Notes: generated by a model not told the origin, from the letters alone. DNA of 8,061 nt from Lachnospiraceae bacterium UBA2868 (GCA_002350465.1 DEEW01000180.1:12313-20373); one strand, 5' to 3'; counted from the first letter of the stretch, positions 1 through 5,437 are shown. Translations and numbers: made by a program.

Positions 1-261
1 CGTTCGGAACTGTACCAGCTTCTCAAGCATTATCATATAAACGATCCGTCTGTCTGGGTCTATCAGCCGGGTGCACTTGTATATGATGATGAGGCTAAGG
101 ATATAAGAAAGCAGCTTATAGTTCAGAGACAGCGTCTCAAAAAAGGAATTGATTTTGAAATGTATAATTTAGAGACGGCCAAGAAAGAGATCGAGGCACT
201 TATCCGCGAGTATCCCAAGTATGCAAAAGATATAATTGCAGTTGTAGATGAGTATGATTAA
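1..261 (+). CDS. C-terminal fragment of an unrecognised protein
   Basis: An open frame enters from the left edge and ends at TAA 259-261, giving the last 86 residues of a protein whose start is outside the window. The fragment is hydrophilic and rich in charged residues. It has a Tyr/Trp-containing stretch (VWVYQPGALVYDDE, residues 18-31 of the fragment), then a Lys/Arg-rich helix (IRKQLIVQRQRLKKG) and an acidic-basic helix ending in VVDEYD. There is no membrane segment and no motif I can tie to a family. The helices look amphipathic, so a role in protein-protein contact is possible but is only inference. It converges on the PilZ gene, and a hairpin begins one base after its stop codon. I am fairly sure that this is coding, because the frame is clean and codon use matches the neighbours. 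Function is unknown. Confidence 0.75.
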   Translation, partial: RSELYQLLKHYHINDPSVWVYQPGALVYDDEAKDIRKQLIVQRQRLKKGIDFEMYNLETAKKEIEALIREYPKYAKDIIAVVDEYD

Positions 262-284
262 TGTCACGATCTTTGATCGTGACA
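262..284. repeat. perfect 10-bp hairpin directly after the stop codon
   Basis: TGTCACGATC (262-271) and GATCGTGACA (275-284) are perfect reverse complements around a TTT loop. The hairpin starts one base after the TAA of the upstream gene, so it probably sits at the 3' end of that mRNA. There is no T-run on the + strand side (CGCCCC follows), so it is not a textbook intrinsic terminator. It may instead be a 3'-end stabiliser or part of a dispersed repeat. Confidence 0.7.
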
Positions 285-347
285 CGCCCCTCGCCGGGGT
301 GGCATCTCGCACTTCGTACGAGATAAGCGACATCGACGAAGTCGATG
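285..347. repeat. series of three further hairpins between convergent genes
   Basis: Three more stem-loops follow without a break. CCCC 287-290 pairs with GGGG 296-299 around a 5-nt loop and can extend by C285-G301 and a G286-T300 wobble. ATCTCG 304-309 pairs with CGAGAT 319-324, with a further AC/GT pair inside. CATCGAC 331-337 pairs perfectly with GTCGATG 341-347 around GAA. No run of T follows any stem on either strand. The array lies between two convergent genes, where a bidirectional termination or mRNA-end function would be expected. The block TCGACGAAGTCGA (333-345) recurs exactly at 839-851, pointing to an interspersed repeat. Confidence 0.6.
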
Positions 348-382
348 TTGGTTGTAAATCAAGAGAAAGAGTAATATGAAAA

Positions 383-727
383 TCACGATTGCGCTGCAAA
401 ATCATCCAGCATTTGTTTGACGCTCGGAGAGATAGATACGAATTCGCAGCCGTAACGGTAGTTTTCCTTGTCAATGGCACTGCTTCTTATGACACGCACA
501 TCCGTTATGATCTGGGGAAACGCAGGGGACAGTTCGATATTTGCAATAAAGTAATACCCCACGGGAAGAATGCACTGGGACACAAATCCTATTCCTTTTG
601 AAGAGATATCTATTACTTCAACATCCAGATCAAGATCCATTATTGTATTTGTGTCTTCTTTATACAGATTCGAAACGGATAGTTTGATTCCGATAGGCAG
701 GCGTCTGTCCTCTCTTTTTTCTTCCAT
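383..727 (-). CDS. stand-alone PilZ-domain protein (c-di-GMP receptor candidate)
   Basis: This is a 114-residue protein made almost entirely of a PilZ domain. The two signature elements of c-di-GMP binding are visible: an RxxxR motif near the N-terminus (R5-E-D-R-R9) and DxSxxG (D40-I-S-S-K-G45). The usual late strand YRYGCEFVSIS (about residues 90-100) and a short C-terminal helix follow. In the PilZ family the arginines and the D/NxSxxG loop wrap an intercalated c-di-GMP dimer, and single-domain members act as adaptors on motility, exopolysaccharide or secretion machinery. The target here is unknown, because no such genes are nearby. The start is supported by AAGGAG (733-738 on the minus strand) 5 nt before the ATG, and by the short leader from a good promoter candidate. 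There is no signal peptide or membrane segment, so it is predicted to be cytoplasmic. It is probably monocistronic, since the gene downstream converges on it. Confidence 0.9.
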   Translation of the reverse strand: MEEKREDRRLPIGIKLSVSNLYKEDTNTIMDLDLDVEVIDISSKGIGFVSQCILPVGYYFIANIELSPAFPQIITDVRVIRSSAIDKENYRYGCEFVSISPSVKQMLDDFAAQS

Positions 728-755
728 GGCTTCTCCTTGTAATAAAAATCAACTC

Positions 756-784
756 TTGAATAATCTACCATATTTTCTTAATAT
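756..784 (+). promoter_or_regulatory. candidate promoter for the HAD/VanZ operon
   Basis: TTGAAT (756-761) and TAATAT (779-784) lie 17 nt apart on the + strand and point toward the HAD gene. The -10 matches the consensus at only four of six positions, so this is tentative. If it is used, transcription begins near 791 and the operon has a leader of about 165 nt containing the 797-868 hairpins. It overlaps the opposing PilZ promoter almost completely, so the two would compete for RNA polymerase. Confidence 0.33.
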
Positions 785-790
785 GGACAA
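762..790 (-). promoter_or_regulatory. predicted sigma-A promoter of the PilZ gene
   Basis: Read on the minus strand, TTGTCC (785-790) and TAGATT (762-767) are separated by 17 nt. TGg immediately precedes the -10, making an extended -10. Transcription would start near 755 and give a leader of about 28 nt before the PilZ ATG. Placement, spacing and the extended -10 all fit, although the -35 is only a partial match. Confidence 0.5.
768..786. promoter_or_regulatory. 7-bp inverted repeat, operator candidate
   Basis: CCATATT (768-774) and AATATGG (780-786) are perfect reverse complements around TTCTT. The 19-bp dyad fills the spacer of the minus-strand PilZ promoter and covers the -10 of the + strand candidate, which is where a repressor or spacer-binding activator would act. 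The binding protein is unknown. A-T rich dyads also arise by chance, so this is a lead and not a proven site. Confidence 0.4.
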
Positions 791-796
791 GAAATG

Positions 797-823
797 TGTT
801 AAGTTTTCCACGAAAACTTAACA
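797..823. repeat. perfect 12-bp stem-loop in the HAD operon leader
   Basis: TGTTAAGTTTTC (797-808) and GAAAACTTAACA (812-823) are exact reverse complements around CAC. The stem can extend by two G-T wobbles and an A-T pair. No T-run follows on either strand (TGTAGC on +, CATTTC on -), so it is not an ordinary terminator. It lies just downstream of the predicted + strand start site and would be the first structure of that transcript. It also lies just upstream of the PilZ promoter. Confidence 0.65.
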
Positions 824-828
824 TGTAG

Positions 829-868
829 CGTCAGCCGTTCGACGAAGTCGACTACAAATCGGCTGACG
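829..868 (+). promoter_or_regulatory. branched hairpin in the HAD operon leader
   Basis: An outer 9-bp perfect stem, CGTCAGCCG (829-837) with CGGCTGACG (860-868), encloses a second perfect 5-bp hairpin, TCGAC (839-843)/GTCGA (847-851) with a GAA loop, plus an unpaired TACAAAT arm. This is a compact structured element about 87 nt before the HAD start codon. I do not recognise it as a named riboswitch or leader. The inner block is shared with 333-345, so it may equally be part of an interspersed repeat. Confidence 0.5.
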
Positions 869-937
869 TTCCCGTAAGATGGGGTGGAGCGAAGCGAGCT
901 TTTAATGGCGTGGCTCTCAATTGTTCCCGTAAGGTGG
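868..937 (+). repeat. direct repeat GTTCCCGTAAGRTGG in the HAD leader
   Basis: GTTCCCGTAAGATGG (868-882) recurs as GTTCCCGTAAGGTGG (923-937), 14 of 15 bases identical and 55 nt apart. Between them lies AATGGCGTGGCTCTCAA (904-920), a block repeated with two mismatches at 4096-4112 in front of the SPFH gene. The second copy ends just before the AAGGAGG ribosome binding site of the HAD gene. Confidence 0.6.
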
Positions 938-954
938 TTCAAGGAGGATATTAT

Positions 955-1560
955 ATGATCACGACCGTAATATTTGATATGGGAAATGTTCTGATAGATT
1001 TCAGGTGGGAAGCTCTTTTTCATGAAATGGGTCTCGAAGGTGAGCGCTTTGCCCGTATGGCTGAGGCGACGGTTCTGGACCCCGTATGGAATGAGTTTGA
1101 TCGCGGTATATGGACCGATGAGATGATGCAGGATGCTTTCATAAAAAATGCGCCGGAACTTGAAAAAGAGATACGTCAGATGATGACCGACTATTTTCCC
1201 GGACTGCTCAGAAAATTTGATTATACAGATGAATGGATGGATTCACTTAAAGCAAAAGGTTATAAGCTGTATATTCTGTCAAACTTTTCGGGAAAGGCAT
1301 TCAGAGACTGTGCCGGAGAACTTGACTACGTTTCAAAGGCGGACGGTGCTGTGATATCCTACAAGGTGAATATGATCAAACCGGATCCGGGAATATACAG
1401 GTATCTGCTTGATACGTATAATATCAATCCGGCTGAGGCGGTCTTTATTGATGATAATGCCGATAATATCGAGGCTGCCGGCAAATTCGGGATTAACACC
1501 ATACTGTTTACGGACAAGGAATCTGCCGACAGAGAACTTATCAGATTGGGAGTAAAATGA
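955..1560 (+). CDS. HAD-superfamily phosphatase, YihX-like
   Basis: This is a 201-residue soluble HAD subfamily IA hydrolase. Motif I is FDMGNVLIDF with nucleophile D8. Motif II is LSNFSG (S109, N110). Motif III is K142 in MIKPDPGIY, and motif IV is D166-D167 in FIDDNADNIEAA. The small helical cap lies between motifs I and II (about residues 16-90). The FDxGNV start and the DDNADNIE block resemble E. coli YihX, an alpha-D-glucose-1-phosphatase, so a sugar-phosphate substrate is a reasonable guess and not an assignment. The second aspartate of the usual DxD is Gly (G10), as I recall it also is in YihX. The start is ATG 955, because AAGGAGG (941-947) sits 7 nt upstream; an in-frame GTG at 910 lies in repeated leader sequence. 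The stop overlaps the next gene by ATGA, which implies translational coupling with the VanZ-like protein. Confidence 0.88.
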   Translation: MITTVIFDMGNVLIDFRWEALFHEMGLEGERFARMAEATVLDPVWNEFDRGIWTDEMMQDAFIKNAPELEKEIRQMMTDYFPGLLRKFDYTDEWMDSLKAKGYKLYILSNFSGKAFRDCAGELDYVSKADGAVISYKVNMIKPDPGIYRYLLDTYNINPAEAVFIDDNADNIEAAGKFGINTILFTDKESADRELIRLGVK

Positions 1561-2114
1561 ATTCTGTCATGAAGATCCTGGATGCCTACAGAAGATTTGC
1601 CAGAAGGCATCCTCTCAGATTCATAGGAATATGCAGTATACTGATCATTATATGGATGGCGGTCATAATGAGGTTTTCGGGAGAGAGCGCCGATATATCG
1701 GGAAACCGGTCGGCACGTATGCTTGTGGGAATCGTTAATACCGTTGCGCCTTCCGCAGATATTACGCTGGATAATTACGAGCAGATCCCGGCTCTTCATA
1801 ACAGTGAAAGAGTAGTCCGCAAGGTTGCGCACATGATCGAATACGGGATACTTACCGCGCTCATATGGTCACTGTTATTCGGATTCAGAGATCTTCCGAG
1901 AAAGTATTCCTACATATTTCCGGTTATAATCGTATTCTGCCTCGGAATAATAGATGAAAAAAATCAAACCACTATAGAAGGACGGTACGGTTCATGGTTT
2001 GATGTGTGCGTTGATACGGTTTCCGCCATAATTATTGTCTGCCTTGCCCGTTATCTGACAGATCGTTACCGCCGTCAGAAGATGATCCGGAAGAATAATA
2101 ATCCTTCCTCTTAG
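1557..2114 (+). CDS. VanZ-like family integral membrane protein
   Basis: This is a 185-residue membrane protein with four predicted segments at about 22-40, 95-110, 118-133 and 148-165. The VanZ-family signature blocks are all present. They are IWMAVIMRFSGESADISG after the first helix, VRKVAHMIEYGIL (R88, K89, H92, E95, Y96), and the acidic DExxQ loop with R143, D149 and D153 in GRYGSWFDVCVDTVSA. The family is named after teicoplanin resistance protein VanZ, but most chromosomal members have no known role, and nothing here indicates glycopeptide resistance. The ATG overlaps the HAD stop (ATGA), with GGGAG at 1548-1552 as ribosome binding site; a second Met at residue 5 is too far from it. The C-terminal tail is basic and Asn-rich. 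Its last 83 bp overlap the convergent small membrane gene. Confidence 0.88.
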   Translation: MNSVMKILDAYRRFARRHPLRFIGICSILIIIWMAVIMRFSGESADISGNRSARMLVGIVNTVAPSADITLDNYEQIPALHNSERVVRKVAHMIEYGILTALIWSLLFGFRDLPRKYSYIFPVIIVFCLGIIDEKNQTTIEGRYGSWFDVCVDTVSAIIIVCLARYLTDRYRRQKMIRKNNNPSS

Positions 2115-2310
2115 AACGGCTCATAGCATACTTATGGAGGCATATGTAAATATATGCAACCACAGGAACAAAAATCGTACAGGCAATGCATCCCTTGAAC
2201 ATGGACATCGTCTGCGAACTGTCAAATATTGCCATTATAAATGTTGTGATATACATGCCGATAAGAATTACGGCACATACTATTGCAAGAATCTGTTTTA
2301 TCTTTTTCAT
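2032..2310 (-). CDS. small two-helix membrane protein
   Basis: This is a 92-residue protein. It begins with a basic MKKIKQ and has two hydrophobic helices at about 7-29 and 39-58. A Lys/Arg patch (SRSKRKD, 64-70) follows, then a Ser/Gly/Asp-rich tail. The basic start and patch suggest both ends face the cytoplasm, with a short outer loop around DSSQTMSMFK. The overall pattern resembles small conserved membrane proteins of clostridia with no assigned function, and I have no functional call. No good Shine-Dalgarno sequence precedes the ATG; the nearest purine-rich block is about 18 nt away, so expression may be weak. The tail from about residue 66 is encoded antisense to the vanZ-like gene. Two convincing membrane helices in the non-overlapping part argue that the gene is real. 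Confidence 0.68.
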   Translation of the reverse strand: MKKIKQILAIVCAVILIGMYITTFIMAIFDSSQTMSMFKGCIACTIFVPVVAYIYICLHKYAMSRSKRKDYYSSGSSSDGGNDLSDNGQGRQ

Positions 2311-2351
2311 ATCATCTAACGGAAAGACCCTTTGCCCCTATCATCTTCATA

Positions 2352-2380
2352 TTGATTTATATCCGGTTTGGAATTATTAT
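2352..2380 (+). promoter_or_regulatory. predicted promoter of the TPR-like gene
   Basis: TTGATT (2352-2357) and TATTAT (2375-2380) are spaced by exactly 17 nt on the + strand. A start near 2387 would leave a leader of about 46 nt. The same A-T rich tract holds two TATAAT boxes read on the minus strand (2376-2381 and 2386-2391) that could serve the divergent small membrane gene, although neither has a clear -35. Nothing else is evident in the 122-nt gap 2311-2432. Confidence 0.5.
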
Positions 2381-2432
2381 ATCATATTATAGGAAAAATA
2401 GCTTTACAGGCAGATCAGGGTAGATTTATCAT

Positions 2433-4040
2433 ATGATTTTCTTTGAATTATACAGACAACTCGACATACGCATATTTCAGACCATTTCAGCCGTTGACCA
2501 GACATACGGATCTTGCGCTAAGTATGTATTTGACAGGGATTCGCTTGTTCTTCTCGGAATGAACCATTCCATCAGATTGGACATATTGACCAAGGAAGTC
2601 AAGAAGGATAACCCCATCAGAAACTGGGATGTGGAGAGTGAAACCGTAATGTGGTTTGCCGAAGATTCGGCTGTTGCGGCGCTGATTCGTCTTATTAACG
2701 ATGCATACAGAAAATGGATGGAGCTTGATGTTAATATATCCGATGAATACTTTGCCATGGAGCTCGAAGAGGTCAATCATACACTTGCGGGTTATGCTCT
2801 CAGAATATTTGCCGATGACACCGGTATGTCGATATTCAAGGACGATGTGCAGGTCGGTGATGAGTTCACGTTCGAGATGGCGGTGGAGCTTATTATGGAT
2901 GTTGACGAAAACCGTATGGATGAAGCGGGAATCGGACAGCTTATCAATGAGGCGCTCTACTACAGAAAACTGGACAGATACGAGGATGCAGCCGTGCGCC
3001 TTGAGAATGTCGTAAGGTATGTGGATCATACGCTTCCGGTGTATTCGCAGACTGTTTTCACTCTTGCGGAAACCTATTATTTTCTCGGTAATTATGAGCG
3101 CGCGGTAATGCTCTATTACAGGGTTAATCTTCAGTTCGTTGAAGACGAGGATGATTTTTACCTGCATCTCGGACATGCTCTCGTAGATGCCAAAATGAAG
3201 AAATATGACAGGCATTTGCGCATATATTATCACAGCATGATAGACAGCGAGTTTGCGGATACGCACAGGCAGGCTGTTGCGGCAGCACGGGCAAGCGTTG
3301 CCGATGTGTTCGGCGAGTATGAGGCAACCTGTGCGGATATGGGACGGAAAAAATATGCGGAGTTTCGAAACAGTCTTCCGGACGGAGCCGATGAGATCGA
3401 CGAACTGCTTGAAGAGTATGAGAAGCCGGAAGAGCGTGTAAGGGAAATACACAAGCAGTATGAGGGATTCAAGCTTTCCGAACCAAGATCGGGAGCCGAA
3501 CAGACAACACTGTCGGTAAATGAGAGACTTTCAGTAGCTCTTGATCATTTTCTTACCGGAGAGTACCAGAAGGCATTTGATATGTACTTCAGACTTGCGG
3601 CACAGGCAGATTCTGATTCGGATTTTTATACATGGATACATCTGCAGCTGGGAAAACTGTACTGCTTTTTCGATGAGCCGCACAAGGCATGGGAAGCACT
3701 GAAGAAATGCGATCCTACCAGATTCGGAGTTGTGTACAGGCTGGAGGATTATCTGTTTTTGTACCAGCACGCGCATATTGTTGCTGAGGATTTTGAAAGC
3801 GATGACAGATTCAGAAAGCTTGTAAGAGGCAGGATGGATCCCTATTATGCGCAGTACGACAGACAGTATAATCTCTTGCTCAAAGACAGAAAATTAATGA
3901 GAGCATTTAAAATTTACGAAAAGGATTGCGTTGACGATTCAAGATACGAACTGAAGAATGTTCTTCGTGAATCAAAACAAAAGGGCGGAGGTTTATTCGG
4001 GAGACTTCGCAGAAAAAAAGAAGACGATGCTGATAATTGA
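2433..4040 (+). CDS. TPR-like helical-repeat protein of unknown function
   Basis: This is a 535-residue, mainly acidic, soluble protein with no signal peptide or membrane helix. Two regions look like tetratricopeptide-type helix pairs. One is at about 166-240 (EALYYRKLDRYEDAAVRLENV, then TLAETYYFLGNYERAVMLYYR); the other is at about 363-430 (ALDHFLTGEYQKAFDMYFRLA, then LQLGKLYCFFDEPHKAWEALKKC). A charged, probably coiled segment lies between them (about 300-345). The N-terminal 160 residues form a separate domain I cannot name. The C-terminus ends in a Gly/Leu/Phe turn and a basic cluster (GGGLFGRLRRKK, 518-529) that could touch membrane lipid or nucleic acid. TPR-like proteins are usually scaffolds, so a partner is expected, and the SPFH protein 95 nt downstream is the obvious candidate. 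ATG 2433 is chosen because the frame is open from there; its ribosome binding site is weak (AGGG about 12 nt away). No terminator separates it from the SPFH gene. Confidence 0.78.
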   Translation: MIFFELYRQLDIRIFQTISAVDQTYGSCAKYVFDRDSLVLLGMNHSIRLDILTKEVKKDNPIRNWDVESETVMWFAEDSAVAALIRLINDAYRKWMELDVNISDEYFAMELEEVNHTLAGYALRIFADDTGMSIFKDDVQVGDEFTFEMAVELIMDVDENRMDEAGIGQLINEALYYRKLDRYEDAAVRLENVVRYVDHTLPVYSQTVFTLAETYYFLGNYERAVMLYYRVNLQFVEDEDDFYLHLGHALVDAKMKKYDRHLRIYYHSMIDSEFADTHRQAVAAARASVADVFGEYEATCADMGRKKYAEFRNSLPDGADEIDELLEEYEKPEERVREIHKQYEGFKLSEPRSGAEQTTLSVNERLSVALDHFLTGEYQKAFDMYFRLAAQADSDSDFYTWIHLQLGKLYCFFDEPHKAWEALKKCDPTRFGVVYRLEDYLFLYQHAHIVAEDFESDDRFRKLVRGRMDPYYAQYDRQYNLLLKDRKLMRAFKIYEKDCVDDSRYELKNVLRESKQKGGGLFGRLRRKKEDDADN

Positions 4041-4065
4041 TACAGTATTTTATTTGTGTTACAAT
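4037..4065 (+). promoter_or_regulatory. strong predicted promoter of the SPFH gene
   Basis: TTGATA (4037-4042) and TACAAT (4060-4065) are 17 nt apart, and TGt precedes the -10, giving an extended -10. The -35 overlaps the TGA stop of the TPR-like gene. The start near 4072 gives a leader of about 64 nt. This is the best promoter match in the window, and it suggests the SPFH gene is made at a higher level than its upstream neighbour while still able to receive read-through. Confidence 0.68.
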
Positions 4066-4095
4066 GTTTATTGTTCTGCCACGAAGTAAGTTATA

Positions 4096-4112
4096 AATGG
4101 CGTGAGTCTCAA
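4096..4112 (+). repeat. leader block AATGGCGTGAGTCTCAA
   Basis: This 17-nt block matches 904-920 at 15 of 17 positions. Like that copy, it lies shortly before an AAGGAGG ribosome binding site (4121-4127). Upstream, ACGAAGT (4081-4087) echoes the core of the 333-345 and 839-851 blocks. It appears to be a shortened copy of the element seen in the HAD leader. Confidence 0.5.
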
Positions 4113-4135
4113 GAAAAAATAAGGAGGACTATGGG

Positions 4136-5416
4136 ATGGGTTTAATTCAGGCTATTGCAGGCGCTGCCGGCGGAGTTATGGCGGATCAGTGGAAAGAGTT
4201 TTTCTATTGTGAGTCGATTCCTGCGGATGTTATTGTTACAAAGGGTTCCAAGAAGATTGACGGAAAGCGTTCGTCTAATACGAAAGGACACGACAACATC
4301 ATAAGTAACGGATCGGTTATTGCCGTTGCTGACGGGCAGTGTATGCTGATCGTTGAGCAGGGCAAGGTTGTAGATCTGTGTGCACAGCCCGGTGAGTATG
4401 TTTACGACACATCAACAGAGCCCAGTATTTTCTACGGAAAGCTTTCTGATTCGATCGTTGAGACATTCAAACAGATCGGAAAGCGTTTTACGTTCGGCGG
4501 AGATACCGGTAAAGATCAGAGAGTGTACTACATCAATACAAAGGAAATACCCGGCAACAAGTACGGTACGGCTAACCCGGTTCCCTTTAGGGTTGTTGAC
4601 AAGAACATCGGTCTTGATGTTGACATCACTATCCGCTGCCACGGCGAATATTCATACAAAGTAGAAGATCCTATTCTGTTCTATACAAATGTTGCAGGAA
4701 ATGTAACGGACACATATACAAGAGACGAGATTGACAGTCAGCTCAAGAGCGAGCTTCTTACCGCTCTTCAGCCCGCATTTGCCAAGATCAGTGATATGGG
4801 TATCAGATACTCATCACTTCCCGGTCATACCCAGGAGATGGCTGATGCTCTTAACGATGTTTTGAGCGAGAAGTGGAGAGGGCTTCGCGGAATCACTATT
4901 GTATCATTCGGCGTAAGCTCCGTAACAGCTCCGGAAGATCAGGAGCAGATGATAAGAGACCTTCAGAAGGCGGCTGTTATGCGCGACCCGAGCATGGGTG
5001 CAGCTACGCTTGTGGGAGCTCAGGCAGATGCAATGAAAGCAGCTGCAAGCAATACGGCAACAGGTCCCATGATGGCATTTGCCGGAATGAACATGGCTAC
5101 ACAGGCCGGTGGAATGAATGCTTCACAGTTGTATCAGATGGCGGGTCAGCAGCAGGCGGCTGCTTCAAATAACGCAGCACCGGCTAATGGCTGGAAATGC
5201 GAATGCGGTACGGTAAATACAGGTAAGTTCTGCAGCAATTGCGGTAAGCCCGAACCTGCTCCCGCAAACAGCTGGACATGTGAGTGCGGAACAGTCAACA
5301 CAGGAAAGTTCTGCAGCAACTGCGGCAAGCAGGCTCCGGCAGGTGAGTGGAAATGCGAATGCGGAACCGTAAATACGGGAAAGTTTTGCAGTAACTGCGG
5401 CAAGCCGAGACCGTGA
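4136..5416 (+). CDS. SPFH/Band-7 protein with three C-terminal zinc ribbons (COG4260 type)
   Basis: This is a 426-residue protein. The N-terminus MGLIQAIAGAAGGVMADQWKEFFYCE, followed by a beta-rich SPFH core (about 20-275), matches the Band-7-like family often labelled virion core protein or stomatin/prohibitin subunit with Zn ribbon. B. subtilis YdjI is a known member that helps recruit PspA-type proteins to stressed membrane. An Ala/Met/Gln-rich linker (about 276-350) follows, then three zinc ribbons at 353-371, 380-398 and 405-423. Each reads WxCECGTVNTGKFCSNCGK, with CxC and CxxC metal ligands. There is no transmembrane helix; membrane attachment would be through a partner or the N-terminus. 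ATG 4136 is chosen because AAGGAGG (4121-4127) is 8 nt upstream; ATG 4131 is out of frame and stops at once. It is probably transcribed alone from the 4037-4065 promoter and ends at the 5438-5468 hairpin. Confidence 0.92.
   Translation: MGLIQAIAGAAGGVMADQWKEFFYCESIPADVIVTKGSKKIDGKRSSNTKGHDNIISNGSVIAVADGQCMLIVEQGKVVDLCAQPGEYVYDTSTEPSIFYGKLSDSIVETFKQIGKRFTFGGDTGKDQRVYYINTKEIPGNKYGTANPVPFRVVDKNIGLDVDITIRCHGEYSYKVEDPILFYTNVAGNVTDTYTRDEIDSQLKSELLTALQPAFAKISDMGIRYSSLPGHTQEMADALNDVLSEKWRGLRGITIVSFGVSSVTAPEDQEQMIRDLQKAAVMRDPSMGAATLVGAQADAMKAAASNTATGPMMAFAGMNMATQAGGMNASQLYQMAGQQQAAASNNAAPANGWKCECGTVNTGKFCSNCGKPEPAPANSWTCECGTVNTGKFCSNCGKQAPAGEWKCECGTVNTGKFCSNCGKPRP
5192..5404 (+). repeat. three tandem zinc-ribbon coding repeats
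   Basis: Units of 57 nt at 5192-5248, 5273-5329 and 5348-5404 each encode one CxC-x8-CxxC ribbon, separated by Pro/Ala linkers of 8 and 6 residues. Units 1 and 3 are identical in protein but differ at eight synonymous sites. Unit 2 differs by a single residue (Thr for Lys after the Trp). Confidence 0.9.
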
Positions 5417-5437
5417 TACGAACATAAAACGATATAG

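Noticed and set aside
169..480. 103-residue minus-strand frame and 389-601 / 570-821 plus-strand frames
   Set aside because: They overlap the hairpin array and PilZ gene in other frames, have no ribosome binding sites, and show no recognisable protein features.
829..950. A known riboswitch class in the HAD leader
   Set aside because: I could not match the conserved cores of c-di-GMP, ZTP, fluoride, guanidine, SAM or T-box elements by eye; only unclassified structure is claimed.
910..954. GTG start 15 codons upstream of the HAD gene
   Set aside because: It lies in leader sequence repeated at 4096-4112, and an ideal AAGGAGG precedes ATG 955. The extension MALNCSRKVVQGGYY is not typical of HAD proteins.
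1557..2114. Glycopeptide resistance via VanZ
   Set aside because: VanZ-like membrane proteins are widespread without resistance; no vanHAX or vanRS genes are nearby.
2487..3452. 321-residue open frame on the minus strand
   Set aside because: It is fully antisense to the TPR-like gene, has no ribosome binding site, shows unlikely composition and no domain; it is a shadow of a long gene.
4131..4145. ATG 5 nt before the SPFH start
   Set aside because: It is only 3 nt from the ribosome binding site and stops after four codons; ATG 4136 gives the expected family N-terminus.
5192..5404. Regularly spaced repeats resembling a CRISPR array
   Set aside because: The spacers are 18-24 nt, the repeats differ at many silent sites, and they are in frame in a protein; no cas genes are present.
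5146..5425. Minus-strand open frames across the zinc-ribbon region with an internal repeat pattern
   Set aside because: The repetition simply mirrors the zinc-ribbon coding repeats on the + strand; no ribosome binding site or family match.
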